Assembly (NCBI RefSeq): GCF_016820555.1
Contig: NZ_JADHDW010000002.1
Span: 1 to 64,000 of the forward strand
DNA length: 64,000 nucleotides
Direction of reading: 5' to 3'
From: Bacillus sp. REN10
GTDB taxonomy: Bacteria; Bacillota; Bacilli; Bacillales; Domibacillaceae
Of the stretch, positions 34,768 to 43,022 are shown piece after piece. The position numbers and the translations under genes are program-made. The notes beneath the pieces are model-generated. The model had not been told where the DNA came from, made no database searches, and saw only the letters and a list, made by a program, of their open reading frames with translations. Each line of letters starts with the position of its first letter. Position 1 is the first letter of the stretch.

Positions 34768-36282
34768 GTGGAATGGCAATTAGATTGGATTGAAAATAGA
34801 GCAAGATTAACGCCAGAGAAGGCAGCGGTGATTCATGCCGGATCAAATCAGCAATGGAATTATCAGCAAATCAACCGCCGAGCGCAAATCTTGGCTCATT
34901 TTTTACTGGAACAAAACGTGGAAAAAGGAGATCGTATCGCTTTAATCTCTCCTAATCATATAAGCTATTTTGATTTAATGTTTGCTTGTGCCAAAATCGG
35001 AGCAATCTTTGTACCGATTAATTGGCGCTTGTCAAGCCGAGAACTGAACGATATTTTAGCGGATTGTTCACCAAAGTTAGTCGGTTATCATGATCGGTTT
35101 ACAGAGATGATTCATAAGCTTTCTTTTCATCAAGGATGCTGTTTTTGTGTTTCAGCTCTTGAATACGAACAAAGAATGAGCGAGTATGAAGAGCCGTTGT
35201 TATTGTCTCTTTCCATGGAACAGGAAGATCCATTCATGATGATTTATACAGGCGGAACAACGGGAAAACCAAAAGGGGTGGTCTTGTCTCATCGGGCCAT
35301 TTTATGGAATGGGCTGAACACAGCTGTTAGCTGGAATGTAACAGCGGAAGACACGACACTTACGTATTTGCCAATGTTTCACACAGGAGGGCTGAATGCG
35401 CTAACGACACCGCTTTTGATGGCCGGCGGCACAGTGGTCATCGGAAGCCAGTTTGATCCGCTTGAGGCGATTCAAGCGCTAAATCAATATCATTGCACCA
35501 TTGCACTATTCGTTCCGACGATGTATCAAATGATGATTCACGAGCGAGAATTTGCTGAAAGTTCATTTCCATCAATGAAGGTATTTCTATCTGGAGGAGC
35601 TCCTTGTCCCTTCAATGTGTATGATGCATTTGTAAAAAAAGGAATTGCTTTTAAAGAAGGGTACGGATTAACAGAAGCGGGGCCGAATAACTTTTATATT
35701 GATCCGGAAGAAGCAAAAATACATCGAGGTTCAGTCGGAAAGGCGATGTTATTTAATCAAATTAAATTGTTGAGAGAAGATGGGACGGAAGCAAGAGTGG
35801 GAGAGATTGGTGAACTGTTAATCCAAGGTCAGCATATATTTTCTACTTACTGGAATAATCACACAGCTACAGCTGAAGTGTTGCGGGATGATTGGCTGTA
35901 TACAGGAGATTTAGCAAAGGTGAACGAAGAAGGTTATTGCTTTATTGTTGGAAGGAAAAAGGAAATGATTATTTCAGGCGGAGAGAATATTTACCCTCTG
36001 GAAGTCGAGCAATGTTTATTGCAATTTCCTTGTATTGAAGAAGTAGCTGTGATCGGATTACCGGATGAAATGTGGGGCGAGAAAATGGTGGCTTTCCTTG
36101 TTACAGTCAATCAGCAACCAGTCCCTCTTGAAGATATTCAGAAACATTGCGAGCAAGCTCTTGCCAAATATAAAATCCCTAAACAATTTCTTTTCATTGA
36201 AGAACTTCCGAAAACACATGTTGGAAAGATTGATAAGCAAATGTTAGAGAAACTTGGAGAAAGGTCTTTAAAGATCCAATAA
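34768..36282 (+). CDS. AMP-dependent acyl-CoA synthetase/ligase
   Basis: A 504-residue ANL-family ligase. YTGGTTGKPKG, YGLTEAGP, the TGDL hinge region, GRKKEMIISGGENIYP and a C-terminal catalytic lysine (THVGKIDKQML) are visible. It is clearly homologous to the 25515 ligase but divergent, so the two may prefer different acids. The GTG at 34768 is chosen because GAGGGGGA lies upstream; an ATG at 34723 lacks one. It has its own BTAD-type promoter. Confidence 0.92.
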   Translation: MEWQLDWIENRARLTPEKAAVIHAGSNQQWNYQQINRRAQILAHFLLEQNVEKGDRIALISPNHISYFDLMFACAKIGAIFVPINWRLSSRELNDILADCSPKLVGYHDRFTEMIHKLSFHQGCCFCVSALEYEQRMSEYEEPLLLSLSMEQEDPFMMIYTGGTTGKPKGVVLSHRAILWNGLNTAVSWNVTAEDTTLTYLPMFHTGGLNALTTPLLMAGGTVVIGSQFDPLEAIQALNQYHCTIALFVPTMYQMMIHEREFAESSFPSMKVFLSGGAPCPFNVYDAFVKKGIAFKEGYGLTEAGPNNFYIDPEEAKIHRGSVGKAMLFNQIKLLREDGTEARVGEIGELLIQGQHIFSTYWNNHTATAEVLRDDWLYTGDLAKVNEEGYCFIVGRKKEMIISGGENIYPLEVEQCLLQFPCIEEVAVIGLPDEMWGEKMVAFLVTVNQQPVPLEDIQKHCEQALAKYKIPKQFLFIEELPKTHVGKIDKQMLEKLGERSLKIQ

Positions 36283-36294
36283 ATTTTTTTCATA

Positions 36295-36325
36295 AAACGG
36301 GGAAGTTCAGTGAACTTCTCCGTTT
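36295..36325. terminator. Hairpin after acyl-CoA synthetase gene
   Basis: A stem of about 15 bp with one internal mismatch (36295-36309 with 36311-36325). It lies between the ligase gene and the oppositely oriented YpzI-like gene. The U-tail is weak. Confidence 0.55.
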
Positions 36326-36332
36326 GACCTTA

Positions 36333-36467
36333 TTATTCCCGAATGCTTTTTCCTGCTTCTCCTTCCTTTTCAAAGCGAGTGGCGCCTCCATAATGCAGGG
36401 CTTGATCCCGGTCTGATTCCACTTGCCTTTTGTTTTTAAGCTTTTTTTCTTGACGGTCTTTACCCAC
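36333..36467 (-). CDS. YpzI-like small protein
   Basis: A 44-residue, highly charged peptide (MGKDRQEKKLKNKRQVESDR at the N terminus, then DQALHYGGATRFE). From memory this matches the YpzI-like family of Bacillus spore-associated or uncharacterised peptides. The GTG start has GGAGGTGAAC upstream. Confidence 0.7.
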   Translation of the reverse strand: MGKDRQEKKLKNKRQVESDRDQALHYGGATRFEKEGEAGKSIRE

Positions 36468-36605
36468 AACGTTCACCTCCACTGATTGAAGTTTCACCTT
36501 ATAATCTGTTCTTGAAAGCGTGATTTATACATTTTTGCTCGTTTTTCATAAAGAAGTCGCTATTCGGATATGCTAAAAAAGTAACGTTGAAAAGGAGTGA
36601 ATGAT

Positions 36606-36785
36606 GTGGGACAAAATCACATTTTTAAGCCTGGGCAAAAGGCTCCTAATAACGGATCCTATATCGAAATTGGTCAAACGGGAAGCATGGTCAATGATCC
36701 AAAGAAAGTGAAGCTTGAAGCAGGTGATCACTTTCCGGACACTACAAATCGGGATCGAGTGTGGATGTATCAGCGCAAACCTTAA
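36606..36785 (+). CDS. YjzC-like small protein
   Basis: A 59-residue protein beginning MGQNHIFKPGQKAPNNG and ending DRVWMYQRKP, as in the YjzC family of uncharacterised Bacillus proteins. The GTG at 36606 is preferred: AAAGGAG lies 8 nt upstream, while the GTG at 36597 is within it. It is followed closely by another small gene. Confidence 0.78.
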   Translation: MGQNHIFKPGQKAPNNGSYIEIGQTGSMVNDPKKVKLEAGDHFPDTTNRDRVWMYQRKP

Positions 36786-36808
36786 TCGAGGAACTAGGAG
36801 GAGGTTCT

Positions 36809-36973
36809 ATGAGAAATAAAGCGAAGGATTTTCCAATCAAGAGCATGAAAGGCGAAGCGGGAGAAGCAAGAGCGAAATCGAAAAATGCTTCTAAACGCCC
36901 CAACGGCACAATGAATACGGACCCTCAAGACCGTATGATGGCCGCCAATCAAACGACAAGTGAAGAGACTTAA
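36809..36973 (+). CDS. Small hydrophilic protein, 54 aa
   Basis: A Lys-, Asn- and Met-containing hydrophilic peptide without a known domain. The composition resembles minor small acid-soluble spore proteins, but no family signature is visible. TAGGAGGAGG precedes the start at 36809. It lies 23 bp after the YjzC-like gene and is followed by a terminator, so the two likely form one unit. Confidence 0.6.
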   Translation: MRNKAKDFPIKSMKGEAGEARAKSKNASKRPNGTMNTDPQDRMMAANQTTSEET

Positions 36974-36983
36974 ATCATAAATG

Positions 36984-37022
36984 AAGGAACTTGCCTATTA
37001 AAGGAGCAGGTTCCTTTTTTTG
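36984..37022 (+). terminator. Terminator after small-protein pair
   Basis: An 11-bp stem with one mismatch (36984-36994 with 37006-37016) followed by seven or more T. Confidence 0.85.
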
Positions 37023-37124
37023 TTAAGTATTGTGTTATACTAAATGAAAAAGATATTAGTTTGTGAGCGTTTTGAAGTAATAGATGTGAAAAAATAAAGT
37101 GAGCACAGACGAGGAGGGGGACTG

Positions 37125-37559
37125 GTGCCAGGATGGATGATACTTTTGTTAGCTATGCCTGCAGCTGGAATCATTGTATACACATTACTTGACCGTTGGA
37201 TGGGGTGGTTGGATACCAAGGAGAAGGTGAAAACGACTGTAGATAAGTTAAATGAAGTGAAAGCATGCAACTACTGTGGTCGTTTCAGCCGAAATTACCA
37301 ACGAGAACTTGCTCATTATGATCGTTTGTTAAAAGGAGAGTCTATGGGTGCTGTTACAGAAGTATGCCCTCATTGTCAACAAGAAGCGACTTTTTACCCT
37401 ATTTCCGATATTCGTTCATTTCACAAGTATCATATCGATTGTTTACCTTTAGAAGTAATAGAGTACGCCGAGCATCAAAGGCACATAGAGGAATATGAAC
37501 GGCTGTTGTATGCAAGTAAAGTTAATGAATCTTTTCAACGGCGGTTAGCAGACGAATAA
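37125..37559 (+). CDS. Membrane-anchored protein with two CxxC motifs
   Basis: A 144-residue protein. An N-terminal membrane helix (about 2-21) is followed by a soluble part with CNYC (about 48-51) and CPHC (about 84-87), suggesting a zinc ribbon or redox site. The rest is helical and acidic. The GTG start has GAGGAGGGGG upstream. I do not recognise the family. Confidence 0.65.
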   Translation: MPGWMILLLAMPAAGIIVYTLLDRWMGWLDTKEKVKTTVDKLNEVKACNYCGRFSRNYQRELAHYDRLLKGESMGAVTEVCPHCQQEATFYPISDIRSFHKYHIDCLPLEVIEYAEHQRHIEEYERLLYASKVNESFQRRLADE

Positions 37560-37630
37560 ATGATAAATCTTTCTTTATCTTATTTAAGTCCATCAACAGC
37601 TCTCACATGGTGATTTGCATATCATTGATG

Positions 37631-37679
37631 AAAACGATGAAAGCACTGAGAAATTGTCTCCAGTGCTTTCATCGTTTTT
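37631..37679 (+). terminator. Terminator upstream of acyl-CoA dehydrogenase operon
   Basis: An 18-bp perfect stem (37631-37648 with 37661-37678) with a T-tract. It is about 70 bp after the CxxC protein gene and isolates the beta-oxidation operon. Confidence 0.85.
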
Positions 37680-37766
37680 GCTTTGAAAGTATACAGAAAT
37701 TGTGCAACGGTGTCCGATATTTATACATTGAAGACGTCTTTCTAGCTAGTTTTTGTAGAAAATAAA

Positions 37767-37784
37767 TTGGCATGGAATTTGCAA
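37767..37784 (+). promoter_or_regulatory. Sigma-54-type promoter of beta-oxidation operon
   Basis: TTGGCATGGAATTTGCAA has GG (37769) and GC (37781) with the required 10-bp separation and matches TTGGCAC-N5-TTGCA except C to T at one position. It lies 75 bp before the acyl-CoA dehydrogenase start. Confidence 0.65.
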
Positions 37785-37858
37785 ATAAAAGAGTAGTTAG
37801 GAACAACAAGTGAGAATGCTTGTTGGTGCATCTATATTTCAGATAGGAGGAGAGCTAG

Positions 37859-39004
37859 ATGAGCCATCGTTATTTGACGGAAGAACATCAAATATTGCGC
37901 GAGTCATTTCGAAAGTTTTTAAAGAAGGAAGCAGAACCTCACTTTGAAGAGTGGGAAAAGAACCGGATCATCCCTCGTGAATTTTGGACGAAGTTAGGAG
38001 AACAAGGTTTTTTATGCCCGGCAGTTGATGAAAAATACGGCGGGATGAATGCGGACTTTGGCTACTCGGTTGTCATTACAGAGGAGTTAGAGAGAATAGG
38101 TACGAGTTTAGTCGGTGTCGGATTACATAATGATATTGTCGTACCTTATATTGAAGCCTATGGAAATGACGAGCAAAGGGCGCGCTGGTTACCGAAATGT
38201 GTAACAGGAGAATACATCACAGCGCTGGCGATGACGGAACCGGGAGCAGGGTCTGATTTAGCTAACATTAAAACGACCGCTGTCCGAGAAGGCGATCATT
38301 ATATTATTAATGGAGAAAAAACATTTATCACGAACGGAATTCAATCGGACTTAATTATTGTAGCTTGCAAAACAGATACAAAGATACAGCCTGGTTATAA
38401 AGGAATTAGCTTAATTGTCGTTGAACGAGGGACACCAGGTTTTAAAAGAGGGAAAAAACTAGAGAAAATCGGTCAATGGGGACAAGATACGGCGGAATTA
38501 ATTTTTGAGGATGCCAAAGTTCCTGTTGCTAATTTACTTGGTCAAGAAGGTAAGGGCTTTTATTACATGATGAATAAACTTCAGCAAGAACGTCTCGTCG
38601 TTGCGATTGAAGCTGTTGTTAGTGCTGAAGAAATGTTAGCGCTTACGATTGACTATGTGAAGAGCAGAAGAGCATTTGGAAAATCAATTAGCCAATTTCA
38701 AAATACGCAATTTAAAATAGCAGAAATGGCAACGGAGGTTCAAATTGGCCGTACATTTATCGATGATTTAATCGTCAATCATATGGAAGGAAAAGATGTT
38801 ATCAATCAAGTATCAATGGCGAAATGGTGGACGACAGATATGGCGAAGCGAGTAGCAGCAGAGTGCATGCAGCTGCATGGAGGATACGGTTATATGGAAG
38901 AATATCCAATCGCTCGCAGATATCGAGATATACCTGTGCTATCGATTTACGCAGGCACGAATGAAATCATGAAGCAAATCATTGCTAAAAATTTTGAATT
39001 ATAA
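37859..39004 (+). CDS. Acyl-CoA dehydrogenase
   Basis: A 381-residue flavoprotein that oxidises acyl-CoA to 2-enoyl-CoA. It carries TALAMTEPGAGSDLA, YIINGEKTFITNG, and the C-terminal LHGGYGYMEEYPIAR and YAGTNEIMKQII motifs. In the last motif Ala replaces the Glu that is the catalytic base in short- and medium-chain enzymes. The base is therefore likely Glu244 in QQERLV, as in long-chain and isovaleryl-CoA dehydrogenases. AGGAGGAG precedes the start. It is the first gene of a three-gene operon. Confidence 0.93.
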   Translation: MSHRYLTEEHQILRESFRKFLKKEAEPHFEEWEKNRIIPREFWTKLGEQGFLCPAVDEKYGGMNADFGYSVVITEELERIGTSLVGVGLHNDIVVPYIEAYGNDEQRARWLPKCVTGEYITALAMTEPGAGSDLANIKTTAVREGDHYIINGEKTFITNGIQSDLIIVACKTDTKIQPGYKGISLIVVERGTPGFKRGKKLEKIGQWGQDTAELIFEDAKVPVANLLGQEGKGFYYMMNKLQQERLVVAIEAVVSAEEMLALTIDYVKSRRAFGKSISQFQNTQFKIAEMATEVQIGRTFIDDLIVNHMEGKDVINQVSMAKWWTTDMAKRVAAECMQLHGGYGYMEEYPIARRYRDIPVLSIYAGTNEIMKQIIAKNFEL

Positions 39005-39022
39005 AAGGAGTGTGTCAGTGAA

Positions 39023-40174
39023 ATGAGAGAGGTAGTCATTGTTGAAGGTGTTCGTTCGGCAGTCGGCAGACGAAAAGGAGCATTTAGTCGCACTCGTCCA
39101 GATGATTTGGCAGCAGAAGTATTAAAAGGACTTGTTTCTCGGGCAGGTATTTCAGCGGATATGGTAGAGGATGTGATCTTTGGCTGTGTGTCACAAGTAG
39201 GCGAGCAATCCGTTAATATCGCCAGGCTTGCTTCATTGATGGCAGATTTTCCGGTAAGCGTTCCAGGAACAACGATTGATCGTCAATGTGGTTCAAGTCA
39301 GCAGGCCATTCATTTTGCCGCTCAGGCCATCGCATCGGGTGACATGGATATTGTTATTGCTGGTGGAGTAGAAAGCATGACACGAGTACCAATGTTTTCT
39401 AATCGATTAGAGGCTGAATGGAGCGACAAACTCACTTCTAAGCACGAAATTATTCATCAAGGCTTATCAGCTGAAAGAATAGCTGATCAATGGGACTTGG
39501 GCCGTGAGATACTAGATGAGTTTTCTTACAATAGCCATCAAAAAGCACTCCAGGCTCAAGCGGAAGGTAGATTTAATAACGAAATCTTGCCGATTGAGGT
39601 CACACTTGAGGATGGATCTAAGCAAATGATTAGTGAAGATGAAGGTCCTCGAAAAGAAACAACGATCGAAAAATTACAGAGTTTACAACCTGTCTTTAAA
39701 GAAGATGGGAAGATACATGCAGGAAATGCGAGCCAAATGAGTGATGGAGCTGCTGCCTTGCTGATCATGTCTCGAGAAAAAGCCGAGCAGCTACAGTTAA
39801 AGCCTCGCTTTCGAATCGTGGCCCGTACCGTCGTCGGTTCCGATCCCACTTTGATGCTGACAGGACCGATTGAAGCGACGGCAAAAGCTTTAGAAAAAGC
39901 CGAACTAACGATCCATGACATTGATTTATATGAGGTGAATGAGGCGTTCGCTTCTGTTCCACTCGCTTGGTTAGCTGAAACGGGTGCAGACCCAGCAAAG
40001 TTAAATGTGAACGGCGGAGCGATCGCTTTAGGCCATCCACTTGGTGCCACAGGGGCAAAATTGATGATTACGTTAATGAATGAATTAGAACGAACAAATG
40101 GCCGTTACGGCTTGCAAGCGGTATGTGAGGGGCATGGCATGGCGAATGCAACGATCATTGAGCGGATCGATTAA
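39023..40174 (+). CDS. Thiolase (acetyl-CoA acyltransferase)
   Basis: A 383-residue thiolase. The nucleophile Cys89 is in TTIDRQCGSSQ, the histidine is in GGAIALGHPLGATGA (about 330-345) and the second cysteine is in AVCEGHGMANATI. CEGHG departs from the common CxGGG. It cleaves 3-oxoacyl-CoA or condenses acyl-CoAs. It lies 18 bp downstream of the dehydrogenase and upstream of a 3-hydroxyacyl-CoA dehydrogenase. Confidence 0.93.
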   Translation: MREVVIVEGVRSAVGRRKGAFSRTRPDDLAAEVLKGLVSRAGISADMVEDVIFGCVSQVGEQSVNIARLASLMADFPVSVPGTTIDRQCGSSQQAIHFAAQAIASGDMDIVIAGGVESMTRVPMFSNRLEAEWSDKLTSKHEIIHQGLSAERIADQWDLGREILDEFSYNSHQKALQAQAEGRFNNEILPIEVTLEDGSKQMISEDEGPRKETTIEKLQSLQPVFKEDGKIHAGNASQMSDGAAALLIMSREKAEQLQLKPRFRIVARTVVGSDPTLMLTGPIEATAKALEKAELTIHDIDLYEVNEAFASVPLAWLAETGADPAKLNVNGGAIALGHPLGATGAKLMITLMNELERTNGRYGLQAVCEGHGMANATIIERID

Positions 40175-40209
40175 TTTCTTGTCTAATAAAGAACAAAGGG
40201 GGAATGAAG

Positions 40210-40980
40210 ATGGAATTGAATCAAAGTGTGGCAATTGTAACGGGTGGAAGTTCAGGTTTAGGCGAAGCGACAGTTAGACATGTTGTGGAACATGGTGGCA
40301 AAGCCGTTATTTTAGACATGAATGCAGCGAATGGAGCGGCTCTTGTTGAACAGCTAGGGCGTGAACATGCTATATTCGTAAAAACAGATGTGACGAACGA
40401 GAAAGAGGTTATACATGCTTTGGACCAAGCGATTGAAGCCTTTGGAAAGATTAATCTTGTTGTGAATTGTGCCGGAATTGGAACACCGCAGAAAGTGTTA
40501 TCAAAAGGGCGAGCCACTAGTTTACAAGATTACAATCAAATCATTCAAGTGAACCTAGTTGGAACCTTTAATGTCATTCGACTAGCGGCAGAACGAATGG
40601 TCCTCAATGAAGTAAATGAAAACGGAGAGCGCGGAGTAATTATTTCCACAGCATCTGTAGCTGCTTTTGAAGGTCAAATTGGTCAAGCGGCTTACAGTGC
40701 TTCTAAAGGCGGGGTAGTCGCCATGACATTACCTATTGCCAGAGAATTGGCCAAAGACGGTATTCGAGTCATGGCAATTGCACCAGGGCTATTCGAAACA
40801 CCGATGTTTAACACTTTACCGGAAGCAGCACGAGTGGCGCTTGGAGCGATGACTCCTTTCCCATCAAGACTTGGAAGGCCGCAAGAATACGCTCAATTAG
40901 TGCAGGCGATCGCAGAAAACTCCATGCTAAATGGAGAGGTGATTCGATTAGACGGAGCCATTCGCATGCAACCAAAATAA
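40210..40980 (+). CDS. 3-hydroxyacyl-CoA dehydrogenase, SDR type (HSD10-like)
   Basis: A 256-residue SDR resembling type-2 3-hydroxyacyl-CoA dehydrogenases. It shows [12 protein letters not shown], an acidic residue after beta-2 (ILDMNAA), which favours [15 protein letters not shown] with the family insert, and [20 protein letters not shown]. Start at 40210 follows AAAGGGGG by 8 nt; an ATG at 40204 is too close. With the dehydrogenase and thiolase it supplies steps 1, 3 and 4 of beta-oxidation; no enoyl-CoA hydratase is encoded here. Confidence 0.9.
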   Translation: MELNQSVAIVTGGSSGLGEATVRHVVEHGGKAVILDMNAANGAALVEQLGREHAIFVKTDVTNEKEVIHALDQAIEAFGKINLVVNCAGIGTPQKVLSKGRATSLQDYNQIIQVNLVGTFNVIRLAAERMVLNEVNENGERGVIISTASVAAFEGQIGQAAYSASKGGVVAMTLPIARELAKDGIRVMAIAPGLFETPMFNTLPEAARVALGAMTPFPSRLGRPQEYAQLVQAIAENSMLNGEVIRLDGAIRMQPK

Positions 40981-41003
40981 AAGAATAGTCAATTTAGGAA
41001 CTA

Positions 41004-41034
41004 AGGGGCTGACACTTATAGTCAGCTCTTTTTC
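41004..41034 (+). terminator. Terminator of beta-oxidation operon
   Basis: A stem GCTGAC/GTCAGC, extended by G-U pairs, with a CTTTTTCT tail. Confidence 0.8.
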
Positions 41035-41147
41035 TATTAACATTCATTTTTTGCTAGAAATTTTTGTTGTATGAATTGCTTTTTATTTACAGTTGTAGTA
41101 GAAAATATGATATAATTTCCATAATGAATGCAAAGGGGGGACGAGAA

Positions 41148-41429
41148 ATGAAGTCAACCGGAATTGTAAGAAAAGTAGACCAGTTGGGAAGAATTGTTGT
41201 TCCGAAAGAATTACGAAAAAATTTATCGATCGATATAAAAGATGCCATGGAAATTTTTGTAGATGAGGATAAAATCATTTTAAGAAAGTATAAAGCTGAA
41301 CAGGCTTGTATCATTACGGGGGAAGTAACCTCTGAAAATATTAGTTTATTTGATGGAAAAATCCATTTAAGTCCAAACGGAGTAGAGTTATTAAAGAAAG
41401 AATTAGAACGAATTAACAATAAGCCATAG
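41148..41429 (+). CDS. AbrB/Abh family transition-state regulator
   Basis: A 93-residue protein with the AbrB N-terminal swapped-hairpin DNA-binding domain (GIVRKVDQLGRIVVPKELRKNL...IFVDEDKIILRKY, residues 4-50) and a C-terminal multimerisation part with CIITGEV. It is a paralogue of AbrB or Abh, which repress stationary-phase and biofilm genes. The start follows AAGGGGGG. TATAAT at 41111-41116 is a probable -10 box. It lies just upstream of the c-di-GMP riboswitch. Confidence 0.9.
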   Translation: MKSTGIVRKVDQLGRIVVPKELRKNLSIDIKDAMEIFVDEDKIILRKYKAEQACIITGEVTSENISLFDGKIHLSPNGVELLKKELERINNKP

Positions 41430-41504
41430 AAATTCACAAAATAAAACTTGTAAATGTTAGCTAAGGGTATAAAGTAACTGCTTGTTTATGCCGATATGAA
41501 GAGT

Positions 41505-41586
41505 GTAAAAGGCAAACTTGATGAAAGTCAAGGACGCAAAGCCACGGACCTAAGCAGCTACAGCTGTATGGCCGCCGGGCTGCCAT
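41505..41586 (+). ncRNA. c-di-GMP-I (GEMM) riboswitch
   Basis: The aptamer core is clear: GGCAAAC (41511), a stem capped by a GAAA tetraloop (CTTGATGAAAGTCAAG), GGACGCAAAGCC, the tetraloop-receptor-like CCTAA, a second stem-loop (CAGCTACAGCTG), and GGCCGCCGGGCTGCC. Downstream, TGCCAT with one bulge pairs with GAGATGGCA (41581-41610), overlapping the aptamer 3' end, so the two folds are mutually exclusive. There is no strong T-tract, so control may work through the RBS at about 41619. Confidence 0.9.
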
Positions 41587-41633
41587 TCTCCTCTTTGAAG
41601 TGAGATGGCAACTTTAATGAGGAGATGGGCAAC

Positions 41634-42536
41634 ATGAATAAGTTAACAAAGTTTATATGGGTGCTGATTGCTGTATTCGTTTTAGAAAGTGCAGGTTTTG
41701 CTATGGTGAAGCCACGTGCTGCTGCAAATGAACAACCGCTATCAAAGGCAACATGGTTATGGCATACAAAAGAGATTGTATCGAATAAAGAGTCATTGTT
41801 AAACTTTATGCAGCAAAATCAAGTAACAGATGTCTATTTACAAATAAATAAAGACATTTCGGCAAGTGCTTATAAAGCTTTTATTAAGCAGGCTAGTGCC
41901 AAACACATAAAGGTTCATGCTTTAGATGGGGCACCATCCTGGGTATCTAGCAATGGGGTTGTTTACCAAGAAAGGTTTTTTACTTGGCTAAATAATTATC
42001 AATTACACGCTTTACCTGAAGAGCGATTTTCAGGTGTTCATTTAGATGTAGAGCCTTACTTATATAAAGGGTGGAAAAAGCAATATCAACAAACTGTTCG
42101 ATCTTATCAATCATTGCTGATACAAGCTAATCAATTTGCTCAGCAGTTAGGAGTGCCTTTAGCGGTAGACATTCCATTTTGGTTTGATAAGCGATTTTAT
42201 GATAATCAATTCGGAACAGGGAAGCTGTCTGACTGGGTGATTACTCATGTCAACTCTGTCACAATTATGGCGTACCGCGATCAAGCACTTGGTTCAAATG
42301 GCATCATCAAATTAGTTCAAGATGAAATCAACTATGCCGCATCTGTAAATAAAAGAGTGTCCATCGGTGTGGAAACACTGCCTTCAAAAGAAGGAGAGTT
42401 TATCTCTTTCTATGAAGAAGGGAAAGAATACATGTGGGAACAATTACAAATTGTCCAATCTTCTTACAAACATTTCTCTAGCTTTGGCGGATTTTCTATT
42501 CACTCCTTACAAGGATGGATGAATTTGAAGCAATAA
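41634..42536 (+). CDS. Secreted glycosidase-like TIM-barrel protein under c-di-GMP control
   Basis: A 300-residue protein with a signal peptide (about 1-28, MNKLTKFIWVLIAVFVLESA). The mature part looks like a TIM barrel: repeated beta-alpha units (VTDVYLQINKD, HIKVHALDGAP), and GVHLDVEPYLY with an acidic pair where chitinase-like hydrolases keep their catalytic residues, then LAVDIPFW, VTIMAYRD and SIGVET. A polysaccharide target is inference. The start follows GAGGAG. Expression is controlled by the c-di-GMP riboswitch in its leader, linking it to motility and biofilm state. Confidence 0.75.
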   Translation: MNKLTKFIWVLIAVFVLESAGFAMVKPRAAANEQPLSKATWLWHTKEIVSNKESLLNFMQQNQVTDVYLQINKDISASAYKAFIKQASAKHIKVHALDGAPSWVSSNGVVYQERFFTWLNNYQLHALPEERFSGVHLDVEPYLYKGWKKQYQQTVRSYQSLLIQANQFAQQLGVPLAVDIPFWFDKRFYDNQFGTGKLSDWVITHVNSVTIMAYRDQALGSNGIIKLVQDEINYAASVNKRVSIGVETLPSKEGEFISFYEEGKEYMWEQLQIVQSSYKHFSSFGGFSIHSLQGWMNLKQ

Positions 42537-42567
42537 AAAAACACGACTGTAGCGGTCGTGTTTTTTT
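42536..42567 (+). terminator. Terminator after secreted glycosidase-like gene
   Basis: A stem CACGAC/GTCGTG extended by A-T pairs, followed by seven T. Confidence 0.85.
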
Positions 42568-42730
42568 ATTGCTTTGTCTCAGCGTAATATGGAGTTTTCA
42601 CTCATTGAAGGAATGAAAAGAGAACAAGATGTGTTCTCTGTAAAATAAGGCTAGGCTCTTCTGCATTGAAGAAGCCTAATCCTTTTAATAGCGAAGGGAT
42701 AACAAAGAGTGTGAGCTATGGTTTATCTTA

Positions 42731-42829
42731 TTAGTAGAAGAAAGAAGCGCCAATGATAATTAACAAAATGAACAACACAACAATTAAAGCAAAGCCGCCG
42801 CCGTATCCGTATCCGCCACCGTAACCCAT
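42731..42829 (-). CDS. YjcZ-type small sporulation peptide
   Basis: A 32-residue ORF. The N terminus is Gly/Tyr-rich ([12 protein letters not shown]), followed by a hydrophobic tail ending IIIGASFFY. It is a paralogue of the 4971-5093 peptide. CAAGGAGGTGG precedes the ATG. The gap 42568-42730 before it holds a 21-bp palindrome and no gene. Confidence 0.82.
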   Translation of the reverse strand: MGYGGGYGYGGGFALIVVLFILLIIIGASFFY

Positions 42830-43022
42830 ACTTTCCACCTCCTTGAAGATTGGAATAATACATAGTATGAAATGCTAGCTAAAATGTTTAGACTTTTATA
42901 TCTTGTCTGCTAGTTCAGGGAAAAAATTTAAAAATATTTGGATATATCTTGATTTATTTGCTCATAGAATATATAGTCCATTACAACAGTAATTTACTGT
43001 GGTAGAGGGTGGTGACAGATAC

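Noticed and set aside
39556-40050. A 164-codon open frame opposite the thiolase gene
   Set aside because: It lies wholly antisense to a strongly conserved thiolase, has no RBS and no recognisable domain. It reflects the codon composition of the sense gene.
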